Source: JBCCMQ01 sp039026235
GTDB taxonomy: Bacteria > Pseudomonadota > Alphaproteobacteria > Rhodobacterales > Rhodobacteraceae
Assembly: GCA_039026235.1 (NCBI GenBank)
Contig: JBCCMQ010000021.1
Coordinates: 1-50,279, forward strand
Direction: 5' to 3'
Length of the DNA stretch: 50,279 nucleotides
Position numbers and translations under genes: made by a program. Positions 9,392 through 17,313 of this stretch are shown here, piece after piece (position 1 is the first letter of the stretch; each line of letters starts with the position of its first letter). The notes beneath the pieces are model-generated. The model worked only from the letters and a program-made list of their open reading frames with translations, ran no database searches and was not told where the DNA came from.

Positions 9392-11752
9392 ATGACCGTC
9401 AAGGAAATCTTTGAGACCATGGAGTACGGACCGGCGCCCGAGGCGTCGGGTGAGGCGCTTGAGTGGCTCGACGTGCACAAGCGCAAGTTCGGACAGTTCA
9501 TCGGCGGGGCCTTCACCAAACCGGCCAAGGGGTTCGACAGCCGCAACCCGGCCACGGGCGAGGCGCTGGCGCGGATTTCGCAGGCCACCGCCAAGGATGT
9601 GGATGCTGCCGTGGCCGCCGCGCGCAAGGCGCAGAAGGGCTGGGCGGCGGCGGGCGGCCATGCGCGGGCCAAGGTGCTTTATGCGCTGGCGCGCATCTTG
9701 CAGAAGCGTTCGCGCCTTTTCGCGGTGCTGGAGACGCTGGATAACGGCAAGCCGATCCGGGAGAGCCGAGACATCGATATCCCGCTGGTGCAGCGGCATT
9801 TCTATTACCACGCCGGCATGGCGCAGCTTATGGAAAGCGAGTTGCCGGACCGCGCGGCGGTGGGCGTCTGCGGGCAGGTGATCCCGTGGAACTTTCCGCT
9901 TCTGATGCTCGCGTGGAAGATCGCCCCGGCACTGGCCATGGGCAACACGGTGGTGCTGAAACCCGCCGAATACACCAGCCTCACGGCGCTCCTCTTCGCC
10001 GAGATCTGCAACGAGGCCAGGGTGCCGCCCGGTGTGGTCAACATCGTCACCGGCGACGGTGCGGTGGGCGAGATGATCGTCACGCACAAGGGGATCGACA
10101 AGGTGGCCTTCACCGGCTCCACCGAAGTGGGGCGGATCATCCGGCGCGCGACCGCCGGGTCGGGGAAGTCCCTGACCTTAGAGCTGGGCGGCAAGTCGCC
10201 TTACATCGTTTTTGACGATGCCGATATCGACAGCGCCATCGAGGGGTTGGTCGACGCGATCTGGTTCAATCAGGGGCAGGTCTGCTGCGCGGGCTCGCGC
10301 CTGATCGTGCAGGAAGGCGTGGCGGAGACTTTCTACACCCGGCTGAAGGCGCGCATGGACAAGCTGCGGCTGGGCGATCCGCTGGACAAATGCATCGACG
10401 TCGGCGCGGTGGTCGATCCGGTGCAGCTGGAGACGATCACCCGAATGGTGAGCGAGGCCGGCGGCGAGGGCGAGGTCTATCACGCCGCGACCCCCTTGCC
10501 CGCGCAAGGCTGCTATTACCCGCCGACGCTGATCACCGGCCTGTCATCCGCCGCGCGGCTGATGCAGGAGGAAATCTTCGGCCCCGTGCTGGTGGGCACC
10601 ACCTTCCGCACCCCGGCGGAGGCCGTCGCACTGGCCAATGACACCCGCTATGGCCTGGCCGCCACGGTCTGGACGGAGAATGTCAATCTGGCCCTCGATC
10701 TGGCGCCGAAGATGAAGGCGGGCGTGGTCTGGGTGAATGCCACGAACCTTTTCGATGCCGCTGCCGGGTTCGGGGGCGTGCGGGAGTCGGGCTTTGGCCG
10801 CGAAGGCGGGTGGGAGGGGCTGGAGGCCTACACGAAACCGGCCGGCAAGGCTCCTGCATTGCCCAAGACCCCGACCCATGCGGGAAAGGGCGCACCGGTG
10901 GACGCCGTGGACCGCACCGCGAAGCTTTACATCAATGGCAAGCAGGCACGCCCCGATGGCGGCCATTCGCGCGCCGTCTACGGGCCGAAGGGCGCGTTTC
11001 TGGGCCATGCGAGCCTCGCCAACCGCAAGGATCTGCGCAACGCGGTGGAGGCGGCGCGGGGTGCAGCAGGTAAATGGGGCAAGACAACCGGGCATCTGCG
11101 CGCGCAGATCCTCTACTATGTCGCCGAAAACCTCGCCGCCCGGCGGGCCGAGTTCGAGGACCGGCTGCGTGCGCTGACCGGCGCCTCGGGCGATGCGGCG
11201 GCCACGGAGGTGGAGACGTCGATCCGCCGCCTCTTCACCTATGCCGCATGGGCCGACAAGTTTGACGGGCAGGCCCATGGTGTGCCGATCCGGGGCGTGG
11301 CGCTGGCCATGCGCGAGCCGGTGGGCACGCTGGGCGTCTTCTGCCCGGACGGCGCGCCGCTTTTGGGCTTTGTCTCCGTCATGGCGCCCGCCATGGCCAT
11401 GGGCAACGCCAGCGTATTGGTCGCGTCCGAGCCCTATCCGCTGGCGGCCACCGATCTGATACAGGTGCTGGAAACCTCCGACGTGCCTGCGGGCGTCGTA
11501 AACATCCTGACCGGCAGCCACACGGAACTGGCCGACCAGATGGGCGGACACATGGACCTCGACGCGGTCTGGAGCTTTTCCTCTTCGGACATTTCCGCCG
11601 TGATAGAAGCGGCCAGCGCTACGAACCTTAAACGAACGTGGGTCAACGGAGGCAAGGGGCGCGACTGGACAGGGGACACAGGCGAAGGCCGGGAATTTCT
11701 TTCGCAGGCGACCGAGGTCAAGAACATCTGGGTGCCGTACGGCGAAGGCTAG
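9392..11752 (+). CDS. ALDH16-type two-domain aldehyde dehydrogenase
   Basis: The 786-residue protein has a complete NAD(P)-dependent aldehyde dehydrogenase domain (about residues 30-485). Its catalytic Cys is about 298 in NQGQVCCAGSR and its general-base Glu about 264 in LELGGKSP. A second ALDH-like domain (about 505-770) retains the coenzyme-fold half (PVGTLGVFCPDGAP, AMAMGNASVLVASEP) but lacks both the Glu loop and the catalytic Cys. This layout matches the ALDH16 family, in which the bacterial enzyme is active through domain 1 and domain 2 is a pseudo-enzyme. Coupling to deoC suggests it oxidises the acetaldehyde released from deoxyribose phosphate to acetate. Substrate and coenzyme are inferred. 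Confidence 0.93.
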   Translation: MTVKEIFETMEYGPAPEASGEALEWLDVHKRKFGQFIGGAFTKPAKGFDSRNPATGEALARISQATAKDVDAAVAAARKAQKGWAAAGGHARAKVLYALARILQKRSRLFAVLETLDNGKPIRESRDIDIPLVQRHFYYHAGMAQLMESELPDRAAVGVCGQVIPWNFPLLMLAWKIAPALAMGNTVVLKPAEYTSLTALLFAEICNEARVPPGVVNIVTGDGAVGEMIVTHKGIDKVAFTGSTEVGRIIRRATAGSGKSLTLELGGKSPYIVFDDADIDSAIEGLVDAIWFNQGQVCCAGSRLIVQEGVAETFYTRLKARMDKLRLGDPLDKCIDVGAVVDPVQLETITRMVSEAGGEGEVYHAATPLPAQGCYYPPTLITGLSSAARLMQEEIFGPVLVGTTFRTPAEAVALANDTRYGLAATVWTENVNLALDLAPKMKAGVVWVNATNLFDAAAGFGGVRESGFGREGGWEGLEAYTKPAGKAPALPKTPTHAGKGAPVDAVDRTAKLYINGKQARPDGGHSRAVYGPKGAFLGHASLANRKDLRNAVEAARGAAGKWGKTTGHLRAQILYYVAENLAARRAEFEDRLRALTGASGDAAATEVETSIRRLFTYAAWADKFDGQAHGVPIRGVALAMREPVGTLGVFCPDGAPLLGFVSVMAPAMAMGNASVLVASEPYPLAATDLIQVLETSDVPAGVVNILTGSHTELADQMGGHMDLDAVWSFSSSDISAVIEAASATNLKRTWVNGGKGRDWTGDTGEGREFLSQATEVKNIWVPYGEG

Positions 11753-11758
11753 CCGACC

Positions 11759-12310
11759 TCAGGTCGTGCGGTCGAACAAACGCGCGAAAAAGCGCGACAG
11801 GCGGACCTGAATTGCGCGCACAACGCCCGCCAGAACAATCAGTAGCACGATGTTGAACCATGGGATCAGTTGCTGTTCGGGATCATCCGTCGGCGTCAGT
11901 CGCACGGCGTTGGGAAACACCTCCAGCCAATTTGACCGCCAGCCATAGTGGCGCACGATAACCCACTTCGGCTCTTCCGCTGTCGAGATCAGATTGGCTG
12001 CCTCGGCCTGCACGTCTGCGGAATCGAACTTGAAAAAGGGTGGCCAGATCCATCCCGTGTTTTCATTTCTGTAGACCCGCACCCGACCGTTTGGCCGAAC
12101 GGAGCGAATGAACTTGATGTCCCGGCTGAGCTGGGTTTCCGTTGTGCCTTCGGAGGACGCCCAAAAGATCGAATTCACGCCCATATCCATGCGCTCGACC
12201 TCGGTCTCCACGATCCGCACGATATCCCGGTCCGGAAGCGTGTAGTTAAGGAAGGCGACCACGATGGCGGCCAGGGTCAACCACACTCCCCATTTGATGT
12301 AATACCCCAC
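11759..12310 (-). CDS. DUF1523 family membrane protein
   Basis: This 183-residue protein starts with one transmembrane helix (WGVWLTLAAIVVAFLNYTLP) followed at once by DRDIVRIVETEVERMD, the signature opening of DUF1523. The middle is periplasmic and rich in charged and aromatic residues. A second helix near residues 150-170 (WFNIVLLIVLAGVVRAI) precedes a basic C-terminal tail. The GTG at 12310 is preferred over the frame start at 12346 because AAGGAAGG lies about nine bases ahead and family members begin at this point. The function of DUF1523 is unknown. It is convergent with the aldehyde dehydrogenase gene and divergent from the P1 peptidase. Confidence 0.8.
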   Translation of the reverse strand: MGYYIKWGVWLTLAAIVVAFLNYTLPDRDIVRIVETEVERMDMGVNSIFWASSEGTTETQLSRDIKFIRSVRPNGRVRVYRNENTGWIWPPFFKFDSADVQAEAANLISTAEEPKWVIVRHYGWRSNWLEVFPNAVRLTPTDDPEQQLIPWFNIVLLIVLAGVVRAIQVRLSRFFARLFDRTT

Positions 12311-12434
12311 GGGCCGACGTCCTTCCTTGAAGCACCTTGCGTACACCCTTCATGGCAAAGCTGGCCCGTGAAGGCCAGTGTCTTGCCAACGCGACCGTAA
12401 TCGGATCGCATGGCCAAAAGACAAGGGGCGTCAC

Positions 12435-13430
12435 GTGTGGAAACCGGGAAATCGTAACCTGATAACGGATGTACAGGGACTGCTGGTGGGAAATGCCCGC
12501 CACGACATCGCGCCCACTGGCGTGAGCGTTCTGACGGCAGAGGTACCCTTTGTCGCCGCCGCGCATGTGATGGGCGGTGCGCCCGGGACGCGGGAAACCG
12601 ATCTGCTAGAGCCGGACAAGTCGGTGCAAAAGGCCGACGCGATTGTCCTGTCAGGCGGGTCGGCTTTCGGGCTTGATGCGGCTTCGGGCGTTATGGCGGC
12701 CCTGCGGAAAGCCGGACGCGGGTTCCCGGCGCGAGGCGTGCTGGTTCCCATCGTTCCGGCGGCAGTGCTCTTCGATCTGGACGGTCTGAACGCGATCGCC
12801 CCGACCGAGGTTAGCTATGCTGACCTAGGCGCAGGAGCATTTGAGCAAAGGGCACCAGAATTCTCGTTGGGCACAAACGGGGCCGGAGTGGGTGCCACCG
12901 CAGGCCACCACCTGCGGGGCGGCCTCGGCTCGGCGTCATTGGTTCTTGACGGCGGCATAGTCGTCGGCGCGCTCGTGGCGGCAAATCCCCATGGATCCGT
13001 GATCGCCGACGATGACGGGCGGTTTTGGGCTGCGCCGTGGGAAATTGGTGCCGAATTTGGCGGGCGCGGAGTGGCCATACAGCCAAAGGTTCTGCGCCTG
13101 CCGGGCGCGACGCCGCAGGTCGGCACGAACACGACGCTGGCCATCGTGGCGACCAACGCCGATCTGTCCCAAGCGGAGGCCAAACGCATGGCCGTCGCGG
13201 CCCACGACGGAATAGCCCGCGCCGTAGTGCCCGCACACACCCCCTTTGACGGCGATATGGTCTTTTCTGCAGCAACGGGAACGGTAAATCTTGCAGACCG
13301 ACCGTTCGCGACGGCCCAGATCGGCCATGCCGCCGCCCTGTGCGTCAGCCGAGCCATCGCCCGGGCGATCTTTGCGGCAGGAGCTGGAGGCGTTTCCCGA
13401 CTGCCGTCCTGGCGGGATGCCTACGGCTGA
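12435..13430 (+). CDS. P1/S58 (DmpA/NylC-like) family N-terminal-nucleophile hydrolase
   Basis: The 331-residue product begins GNRNLITDVQGLLVGNA and has LSGGSAFGLDAASGV, both hallmarks of the family of L-aminopeptidase/D-esterases and the nylon-oligomer hydrolase NylC. These enzymes self-cleave into two chains. The motif VGTNTTLAIVATNA contains the Asn-Thr pair that NylC cuts, so Thr 233 is the predicted new N-terminal nucleophile, giving chains of about 232 and 99 residues. The start is the GTG at 12435 with AAGGGG close upstream. The 3' end overlaps the convergent hydrolase gene by ten bases. The true substrate (beta-peptides, amides or D-amino-acid esters) cannot be read from sequence. Confidence 0.88.
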   Translation: MWKPGNRNLITDVQGLLVGNARHDIAPTGVSVLTAEVPFVAAAHVMGGAPGTRETDLLEPDKSVQKADAIVLSGGSAFGLDAASGVMAALRKAGRGFPARGVLVPIVPAAVLFDLDGLNAIAPTEVSYADLGAGAFEQRAPEFSLGTNGAGVGATAGHHLRGGLGSASLVLDGGIVVGALVAANPHGSVIADDDGRFWAAPWEIGAEFGGRGVAIQPKVLRLPGATPQVGTNTTLAIVATNADLSQAEAKRMAVAAHDGIARAVVPAHTPFDGDMVFSAATGTVNLADRPFATAQIGHAAALCVSRAIARAIFAAGAGGVSRLPSWRDAYG

Positions 13431-14224
13431 CCGCCGAGACACGTACCAAGCAACCCCGCTGTCGGATCACAAAGCAGATCCAGTATATCAAAGTGATGGC
13501 GGCCCGGCGCGACATGGAGCGGCACCCCCCAGGCTTCGGCGAGCCATCGCGCCTGATCGAGGAATGCCGGCCGTTCTTCGGCCCCAACCCATACGGCCGC
13601 ATTCACTGGGCGCGCTTTAGGCATTTTCGCGGGGCTTTCAGCGCCTGCCAATTGCACGTCCAGACCAAAATCGACGTTCATCGCAGTATCAATCAGTGGT
13701 GTGAGATCCGAAACGGGCGAAATGGATGTCACATGCGCTATGCGCGCGGCCACGTTGTCCGGAAGCGCAACATCCGCGTTCATCATGCGCGCCACCAGAT
13801 GCCCGCCGGCCGAATGACCGGCCAGGCAAATGGGTCCGGGAACATCCCTAGAAATCGCCACAATCGCGTCGCGCACATCCAAAGTAATTTCGGCAATACG
13901 GACGGACGGGACCAGCCGATAAGACGGCATTGCCACCGCCCAACCCGCTTGCTGTGCCCCGGCCGCGAAATGCGACCAACTCTTGTTGTCGAACTTCAGC
14001 CAGTATCCGCCATGAACAAATATCAGCACCCCCTGCGGCCGCCCCGACGGCAGGAACAGATCGAAGGCATGCCTAGGATCCGGTCCATAGGATTTGTTCA
14101 ACCACGCCCGTCCGACCGCCTGTTCAATCTCTCGGTATTCAGCCGCATCGTGTTCCCAGCGCTCCACAAAGCTGTCCGCATCGGGAATGAATTGGGCATT
14201 CGAATAGTCAAGATCGTTGGTCAT
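13421..14224 (-). CDS. Alpha/beta hydrolase, kynurenine formamidase-like
   Basis: This 267-residue hydrolase carries the oxyanion motif FVHGGYW and the nucleophile elbow LAGHSAGGHL. A late Asp (region of VWVGAEERPAF) and a His (APGRHHFDIL) complete the triad. The HGGYW form is typical of BNA7/AFMID-type arylformamidases, which hydrolyse N-formylkynurenine in tryptophan breakdown, but other small esterases share it. The start is the ATG at 14224; upstream in-frame residues are Arg/Pro-rich and not family-like. No kynureninase or tryptophan dioxygenase is next to it, so the specific substrate stays open. Confidence 0.8.
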   Translation of the reverse strand: MTNDLDYSNAQFIPDADSFVERWEHDAAEYREIEQAVGRAWLNKSYGPDPRHAFDLFLPSGRPQGVLIFVHGGYWLKFDNKSWSHFAAGAQQAGWAVAMPSYRLVPSVRIAEITLDVRDAIVAISRDVPGPICLAGHSAGGHLVARMMNADVALPDNVAARIAHVTSISPVSDLTPLIDTAMNVDFGLDVQLAGAESPAKMPKARPVNAAVWVGAEERPAFLDQARWLAEAWGVPLHVAPGRHHFDILDLLCDPTAGLLGTCLGGQP

Positions 14225-14292
14225 GTCTTTCCGCCAACCCGACAAGCCTGTATTGCAGGGGCCTGAACTGGGGCATTTGTCTGGAGCGCACC

Positions 14293-15771
14293 ATGCTTGA
14301 TTCCGTAACCGATCTAAAGGCGATGTTGCGCGATACCGAATTACTGGCGACGCGGGCCTATCTTGCCGGCCAATGGGCGGATGCCGACAGCGGAAAGACC
14401 TTCGCAGTGCGCAACCCGGCAAGAGGCGACGTGATTGCAGAAGTGCCGGATCTAGGAAGAGAAGAAGCGGCGCGCGCGATTGCCAAAGCAATGCCCGCCC
14501 AAAAGGCATGGGCAGCAAAAACTGCAAAGGATCGTGGTGCGATCCTGCGGAAATGGTTCGAGCTTATGGTCGAGAACGCGGACGATTTGGCCACTATTCT
14601 TACGGCGGAAATGGGAAAGCCTTTGGCCGAGGCAAAAGGCGAGATCCTTTACGGCGCGTCTTTCCTTGAGTTTTTTGCCGAAGAAGCCAAGCGGATCTAT
14701 GGCGAGACTATTCCCGGGCACCAGCCCGACAAGCGGATCACCGTTTTGCGCCAGCCCATAGGTGTAGTGGGATCGATCACACCCTGGAATTTTCCCAACG
14801 CAATGATCACCCGCAAAGCCGCTCCCGCGTTGGCCGCAGGTTGTGCGTTCATCGCCAAACCGGCCGAGGATACGCCGCTTTCGGCACTGGCGCTCGGGGT
14901 GCTTGCCGACAGGGCAGGCCTGCCACCGGGTATCTTTTCGGTCCTTCCATCAATGGACGCGCCCGCCGTCGGACGCGAGTTCACTGAAAATCCGGACGTC
15001 CGAAAAATCACCTTTACCGGCTCGACAGACGTGGGGCGCATCCTGCTGCGTCAGGCCGCCGGCAATATCCAGAAGTGTTCCATGGAACTGGGTGGCAACG
15101 CCCCGTTCATCGTCTTTGATGACGCCGACCTCGACAAGGCCGTCGAAGGCGCGATGATTTCAAAGTACCGTAACGCGGGCCAAACCTGCGTCTGTGCGAA
15201 CCGCATTTATGTTCAGTCCGGTGTCTACGACGCCTTTGCCGAAAAACTTGCCGAAGCCGCCCGTGGGCTGGCGGTCGGCGATGGGTTCGCAGCCAGCACA
15301 ACAACCGGCCCGTTAATCAATGAAGCGGCCGTCGAAAAGGTCGAGGATCACCTGAAAGATGCGGTGTCCAAGGGCGGCTCGGTGATTGTCGGCGGCAACC
15401 GGCACGCCCTCGGCGGCACATTTTTTGAACCGACCGTTGTGACCGGAATAACCCAGGACATGAAGGTGGCCCGTGAAGAAACCTTCGGGCCTGTCGCTCC
15501 GCTCTTCCAGTTCGAAACGGAAGAAGATGCCATAGCTATGGCGAACGATACGGTCTTCGGGCTGGCCGCGTACTTCTTCGCCCGCGATGTCAGCCGGGTG
15601 CACCGGGTCTCTGAGGCGTTGGAATACGGTATGGTTGGGGTCAACACCGGATTGATTTCAACCGAGGTTGCACCTTTTGGCGGAATTAAGCAGTCTGGGC
15701 TTGGCCGCGAGGGGAGCCACCACGGAATCGACGAATATCTCGAAATGAAGTATGTCTGCCTCTCAGTGTAG
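14293..15771 (+). CDS. gabD: NAD(P)-dependent succinate-semialdehyde dehydrogenase
   Basis: The 492-residue class I/II aldehyde dehydrogenase is of normal length. The coenzyme motif is GVVGSITPWNFP, the catalytic Glu is 265 in MELGGNAPF and the catalytic Cys 299 in GQTCVCANRIYV. The GQTCVCANR form and the N-terminal LLATRAYLAGQWADAD are characteristic of GabD, which oxidises succinate semialdehyde to succinate at the end of the GABA shunt. Glutarate-semialdehyde activity is also known in this subfamily. No GABA transaminase is adjacent. The neighbouring Crp-family gene downstream has its own promoter region, so gabD appears to be monocistronic. Confidence 0.92.
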   Translation: MLDSVTDLKAMLRDTELLATRAYLAGQWADADSGKTFAVRNPARGDVIAEVPDLGREEAARAIAKAMPAQKAWAAKTAKDRGAILRKWFELMVENADDLATILTAEMGKPLAEAKGEILYGASFLEFFAEEAKRIYGETIPGHQPDKRITVLRQPIGVVGSITPWNFPNAMITRKAAPALAAGCAFIAKPAEDTPLSALALGVLADRAGLPPGIFSVLPSMDAPAVGREFTENPDVRKITFTGSTDVGRILLRQAAGNIQKCSMELGGNAPFIVFDDADLDKAVEGAMISKYRNAGQTCVCANRIYVQSGVYDAFAEKLAEAARGLAVGDGFAASTTTGPLINEAAVEKVEDHLKDAVSKGGSVIVGGNRHALGGTFFEPTVVTGITQDMKVAREETFGPVAPLFQFETEEDAIAMANDTVFGLAAYFFARDVSRVHRVSEALEYGMVGVNTGLISTEVAPFGGIKQSGLGREGSHHGIDEYLEMKYVCLSV

Positions 15772-15877
15772 CCGCGCCGCCGCATCGGCAAGGCGTTGCC
15801 ATATACATTTTTGTTAGTCTGTCGCCGCTTGACAAGACCATGCTAGCCTTTGGGACTGCATCTGCAGATCGGAGCGA

Positions 15878-16549
15878 ATGACTATGTTGCTGCCTAACTC
15901 GGGTTTTCTTTCAGAGGCTTCGCCAAAACTGATCGAAGTGCTGGAATCAATGGCCACCGAGGTGCGCCTGGATCCGGGAGATGTGCTGTTTGAGAAGGAC
16001 GACGAAGGTGATGCGCTGTTCGCCGTGATCAGCGGCACGCTTGAAGCGAGTGTTCTGTCGCACGACGGGCGCAAACTGGTCCTGGATCTGATGCGGCCCG
16101 GCGCGCTGTTTGGCGAGATTGCCTTGTTCGATCCGGGTCCCAGAACTGCGACGATTGCCGCCATCGAAGCCGCGCGCCTGCGCCGCCTCAAAAACGCCGA
16201 TCTCGTCCGGCAGATAGAGAAATCTCCGGATTTCGCGATCGACATGATCCGCCTGGCCGGACAGCGTATGCGCTGGATGAACGGTCAGTTGGGCGATCAT
16301 GTTTTCCTGCCCCTACCCACCCGTCTTGCCCGCAAGATGCTGCATCTGACGACCGACGGCGAAACGACATCCAAGTCCCTGACAATGTCGCAGACCCATC
16401 TGGCTGATTTCGTGGGTGTCACCCGCGAAGCGGTCTCGAAGGTGCTTGGAGAATGGAAACGCCTCGGCATCGTAACGGCCGGACGACGCGAGATTGAAAT
16501 CGTCGACCGGGCAGCGCTGCAGCGACTGGCCGACTACGATATCTTCTGA
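15878..16549 (+). CDS. Crp/Fnr family transcriptional regulator
   Basis: The 223-residue protein has an N-terminal cyclic-nucleotide-binding domain with the phosphate cassette FGEIALFDPGPRTATI. The Arg-Thr pair there matches cAMP-binding Crp proteins. A C-terminal winged helix-turn-helix (MSQTHLADFVGVTREAVSKVL) has the recognition-helix pattern R-E-x-x-x-K, close to the E. coli Crp R-E-x-x-x-R that reads TGTGA. There are no cysteines, so it is not an iron-sulfur FNR. GGAG lies three bases before the ATG at 15878 but nine before the ATG at 15884, so translation may start at the second. A perfect TGTGA-N6-TCACA site lies 35 bases after its stop. Confidence 0.9.
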   Translation: MTMLLPNSGFLSEASPKLIEVLESMATEVRLDPGDVLFEKDDEGDALFAVISGTLEASVLSHDGRKLVLDLMRPGALFGEIALFDPGPRTATIAAIEAARLRRLKNADLVRQIEKSPDFAIDMIRLAGQRMRWMNGQLGDHVFLPLPTRLARKMLHLTTDGETTSKSLTMSQTHLADFVGVTREAVSKVLGEWKRLGIVTAGRREIEIVDRAALQRLADYDIF

Positions 16550-16583
16550 CCAAACGTCAATTTTTTCGAAAAATCGGCGAGCA

Positions 16584-16599
16584 TGTGATGCACTTCACA
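16584..16599. promoter_or_regulatory. Perfect Crp-type operator TGTGA-N6-TCACA
   Basis: TGTGATGCACTTCACA matches the classical Crp half-sites exactly with the correct six-base spacer. It sits 35 bases downstream of the Crp-family gene and more than 700 bases upstream of the sigma factor. If it activates rightward transcription by the usual class I or II geometry, the start site would lie near 16633 or 16653, at the head of the gene-poor region. The transcription unit itself is inferred. Confidence 0.6.
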
Positions 16600-16631
16600 T
16601 ACCTGGGCCCCGCGCTGTGGCAAAACACAGT

Positions 16632-16649
16632 TGTACAGGGGGCTGTACA
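16632..16649. repeat. Inverted repeat TGTACA-N6-TGTACA
   Basis: Two copies of the palindromic hexamer TGTACA flank the six bases GGGGGC. As DNA this has operator geometry; as RNA it would form a short stem. It lies just where transcription from a Crp-activated promoter would begin. The role is unknown. Confidence 0.4.
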
Positions 16650-16738
16650 CAAGAATTCAGGCGCTGAGTGCTAACGCTGCTCGTGTAGGTCCCAAGTCGA
16701 TGTACTGCTGGTTGCCCGTTTTGAGTGTGTAAGGGCAT

Positions 16739-16809
16739 CCGGTTCCGGGTTCGAGGACGGCAAGGTCATTTATCCCCTCGTCTTGCCGTCCGCTCGGCTC
16801 CTGGACCGG
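16739..16809 (+). ncRNA. Candidate structured RNA element (long imperfect hairpin)
   Basis: Nested complementary arms are visible: CCGGTTCC (16739-16746) with GGACCGG (16803-16809); CGAG (16752-16755) with CTCG (16793-16796); and GACGGCAAG (16756-16764) with CTTGCCGTC (16782-16790), closing on a 17-base loop. A protein-coding explanation is lacking. With the upstream Crp-type site and the downstream hairpin at 16919-16948 it could be the core of a roughly 300-base RNA on the plus strand. Strand and boundaries are guesses; no known RNA family was recognised. Confidence 0.3.
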
Positions 16810-16918
16810 CGCACGCATCGACCGATGCAGTTGTGTTAAGAGTTTTGGCCGCTCGGGTGTGCGGTAAGTAAAGGTTCTCCCCATTGAATTAGTAACGAGT
16901 GACGGAGTACTGCTGGGG

Positions 16919-16948
16919 GCGGGTCTGCGGCGAATGCGGCAGGCCCGC
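16919..16948 (+). terminator. Possible terminator or RNA hairpin
   Basis: GCGGGTCTGC pairs with GCAGGCCCGC (one G-U pair) across a ten-base loop, then TTTGATT and a later CTCCTCTTTTTG. The immediate U-tract is short and broken, so it is a weak intrinsic terminator at best. It may instead be the last stem of a small RNA whose tail carries the anti-Shine-Dalgarno-like CCTCCT. Confidence 0.35.
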
Positions 16949-17313
16949 TTTGATTCTCGCCTCCTCTTTTTGTCGAACGCAAAACCCGGCGCGTTAGCGT
17001 TGCACAAGCTGGCCGCTCGGCCGTCGAATCGGTTCACTCAGTCAAAATCTGTCGGCAAAAGACAGCGCCGGCCACCGATGCGCTGCGGACCGCGTCCACT
17101 GCAAACCCAAAAGACATCGCACTCCAACCCTTTCGGTGCGTGCCCGCGCGGCGTGACCTTTACTTCTTTGGTCCTCAAATACTCACAACACCGTCTGCGG
17201 CCAGTGCCGCCGCGAGAATAGGCCAAACCGGACGGCATCAGTTTAAGCTCAAAAAACCTGTGCACCCCGCCAAGAATTGACGCCCGCCCCGCGTCTCATG
17301 TCATGTGATGTTT

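Larger units (their letters stand above)
16550..17304. other. Long gene-poor region with inverted repeats
   Basis: Between the Crp-family gene and the ECF sigma factor I find no convincing gene. The frames open here (for example minus strand 16657-17037) have Arg/Pro-rich products, no ribosome binding site and no recognisable domain. The region does hold a perfect Crp-type dyad, a TGTACA dyad, a long imperfect hairpin at 16739-16809, a strong hairpin at 16919-16948 followed by a pyrimidine-rich stretch containing CCTCCT, and two short hairpins with GCAAAA loops (16615-16630 and 17049-17065). It may encode a non-coding RNA. Confidence 0.6.

Noticed and set aside
16745..16760. tRNA T-arm-like GGGTTCGAGG
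   Set aside because: No acceptor stem, anticodon arm or matching 3' half could be found around it.
16657..17037. 126-codon frame on the minus strand
   Set aside because: The product is Arg/Pro-rich with no recognisable motif, there is no ribosome binding site, and it runs across the predicted hairpins.
16550..17304. Split (two-piece) tmRNA or RNase P RNA, both expected in alphaproteobacteria
   Set aside because: I found neither a plausible tag reading frame nor the conserved RNase P core sequences in this interval.
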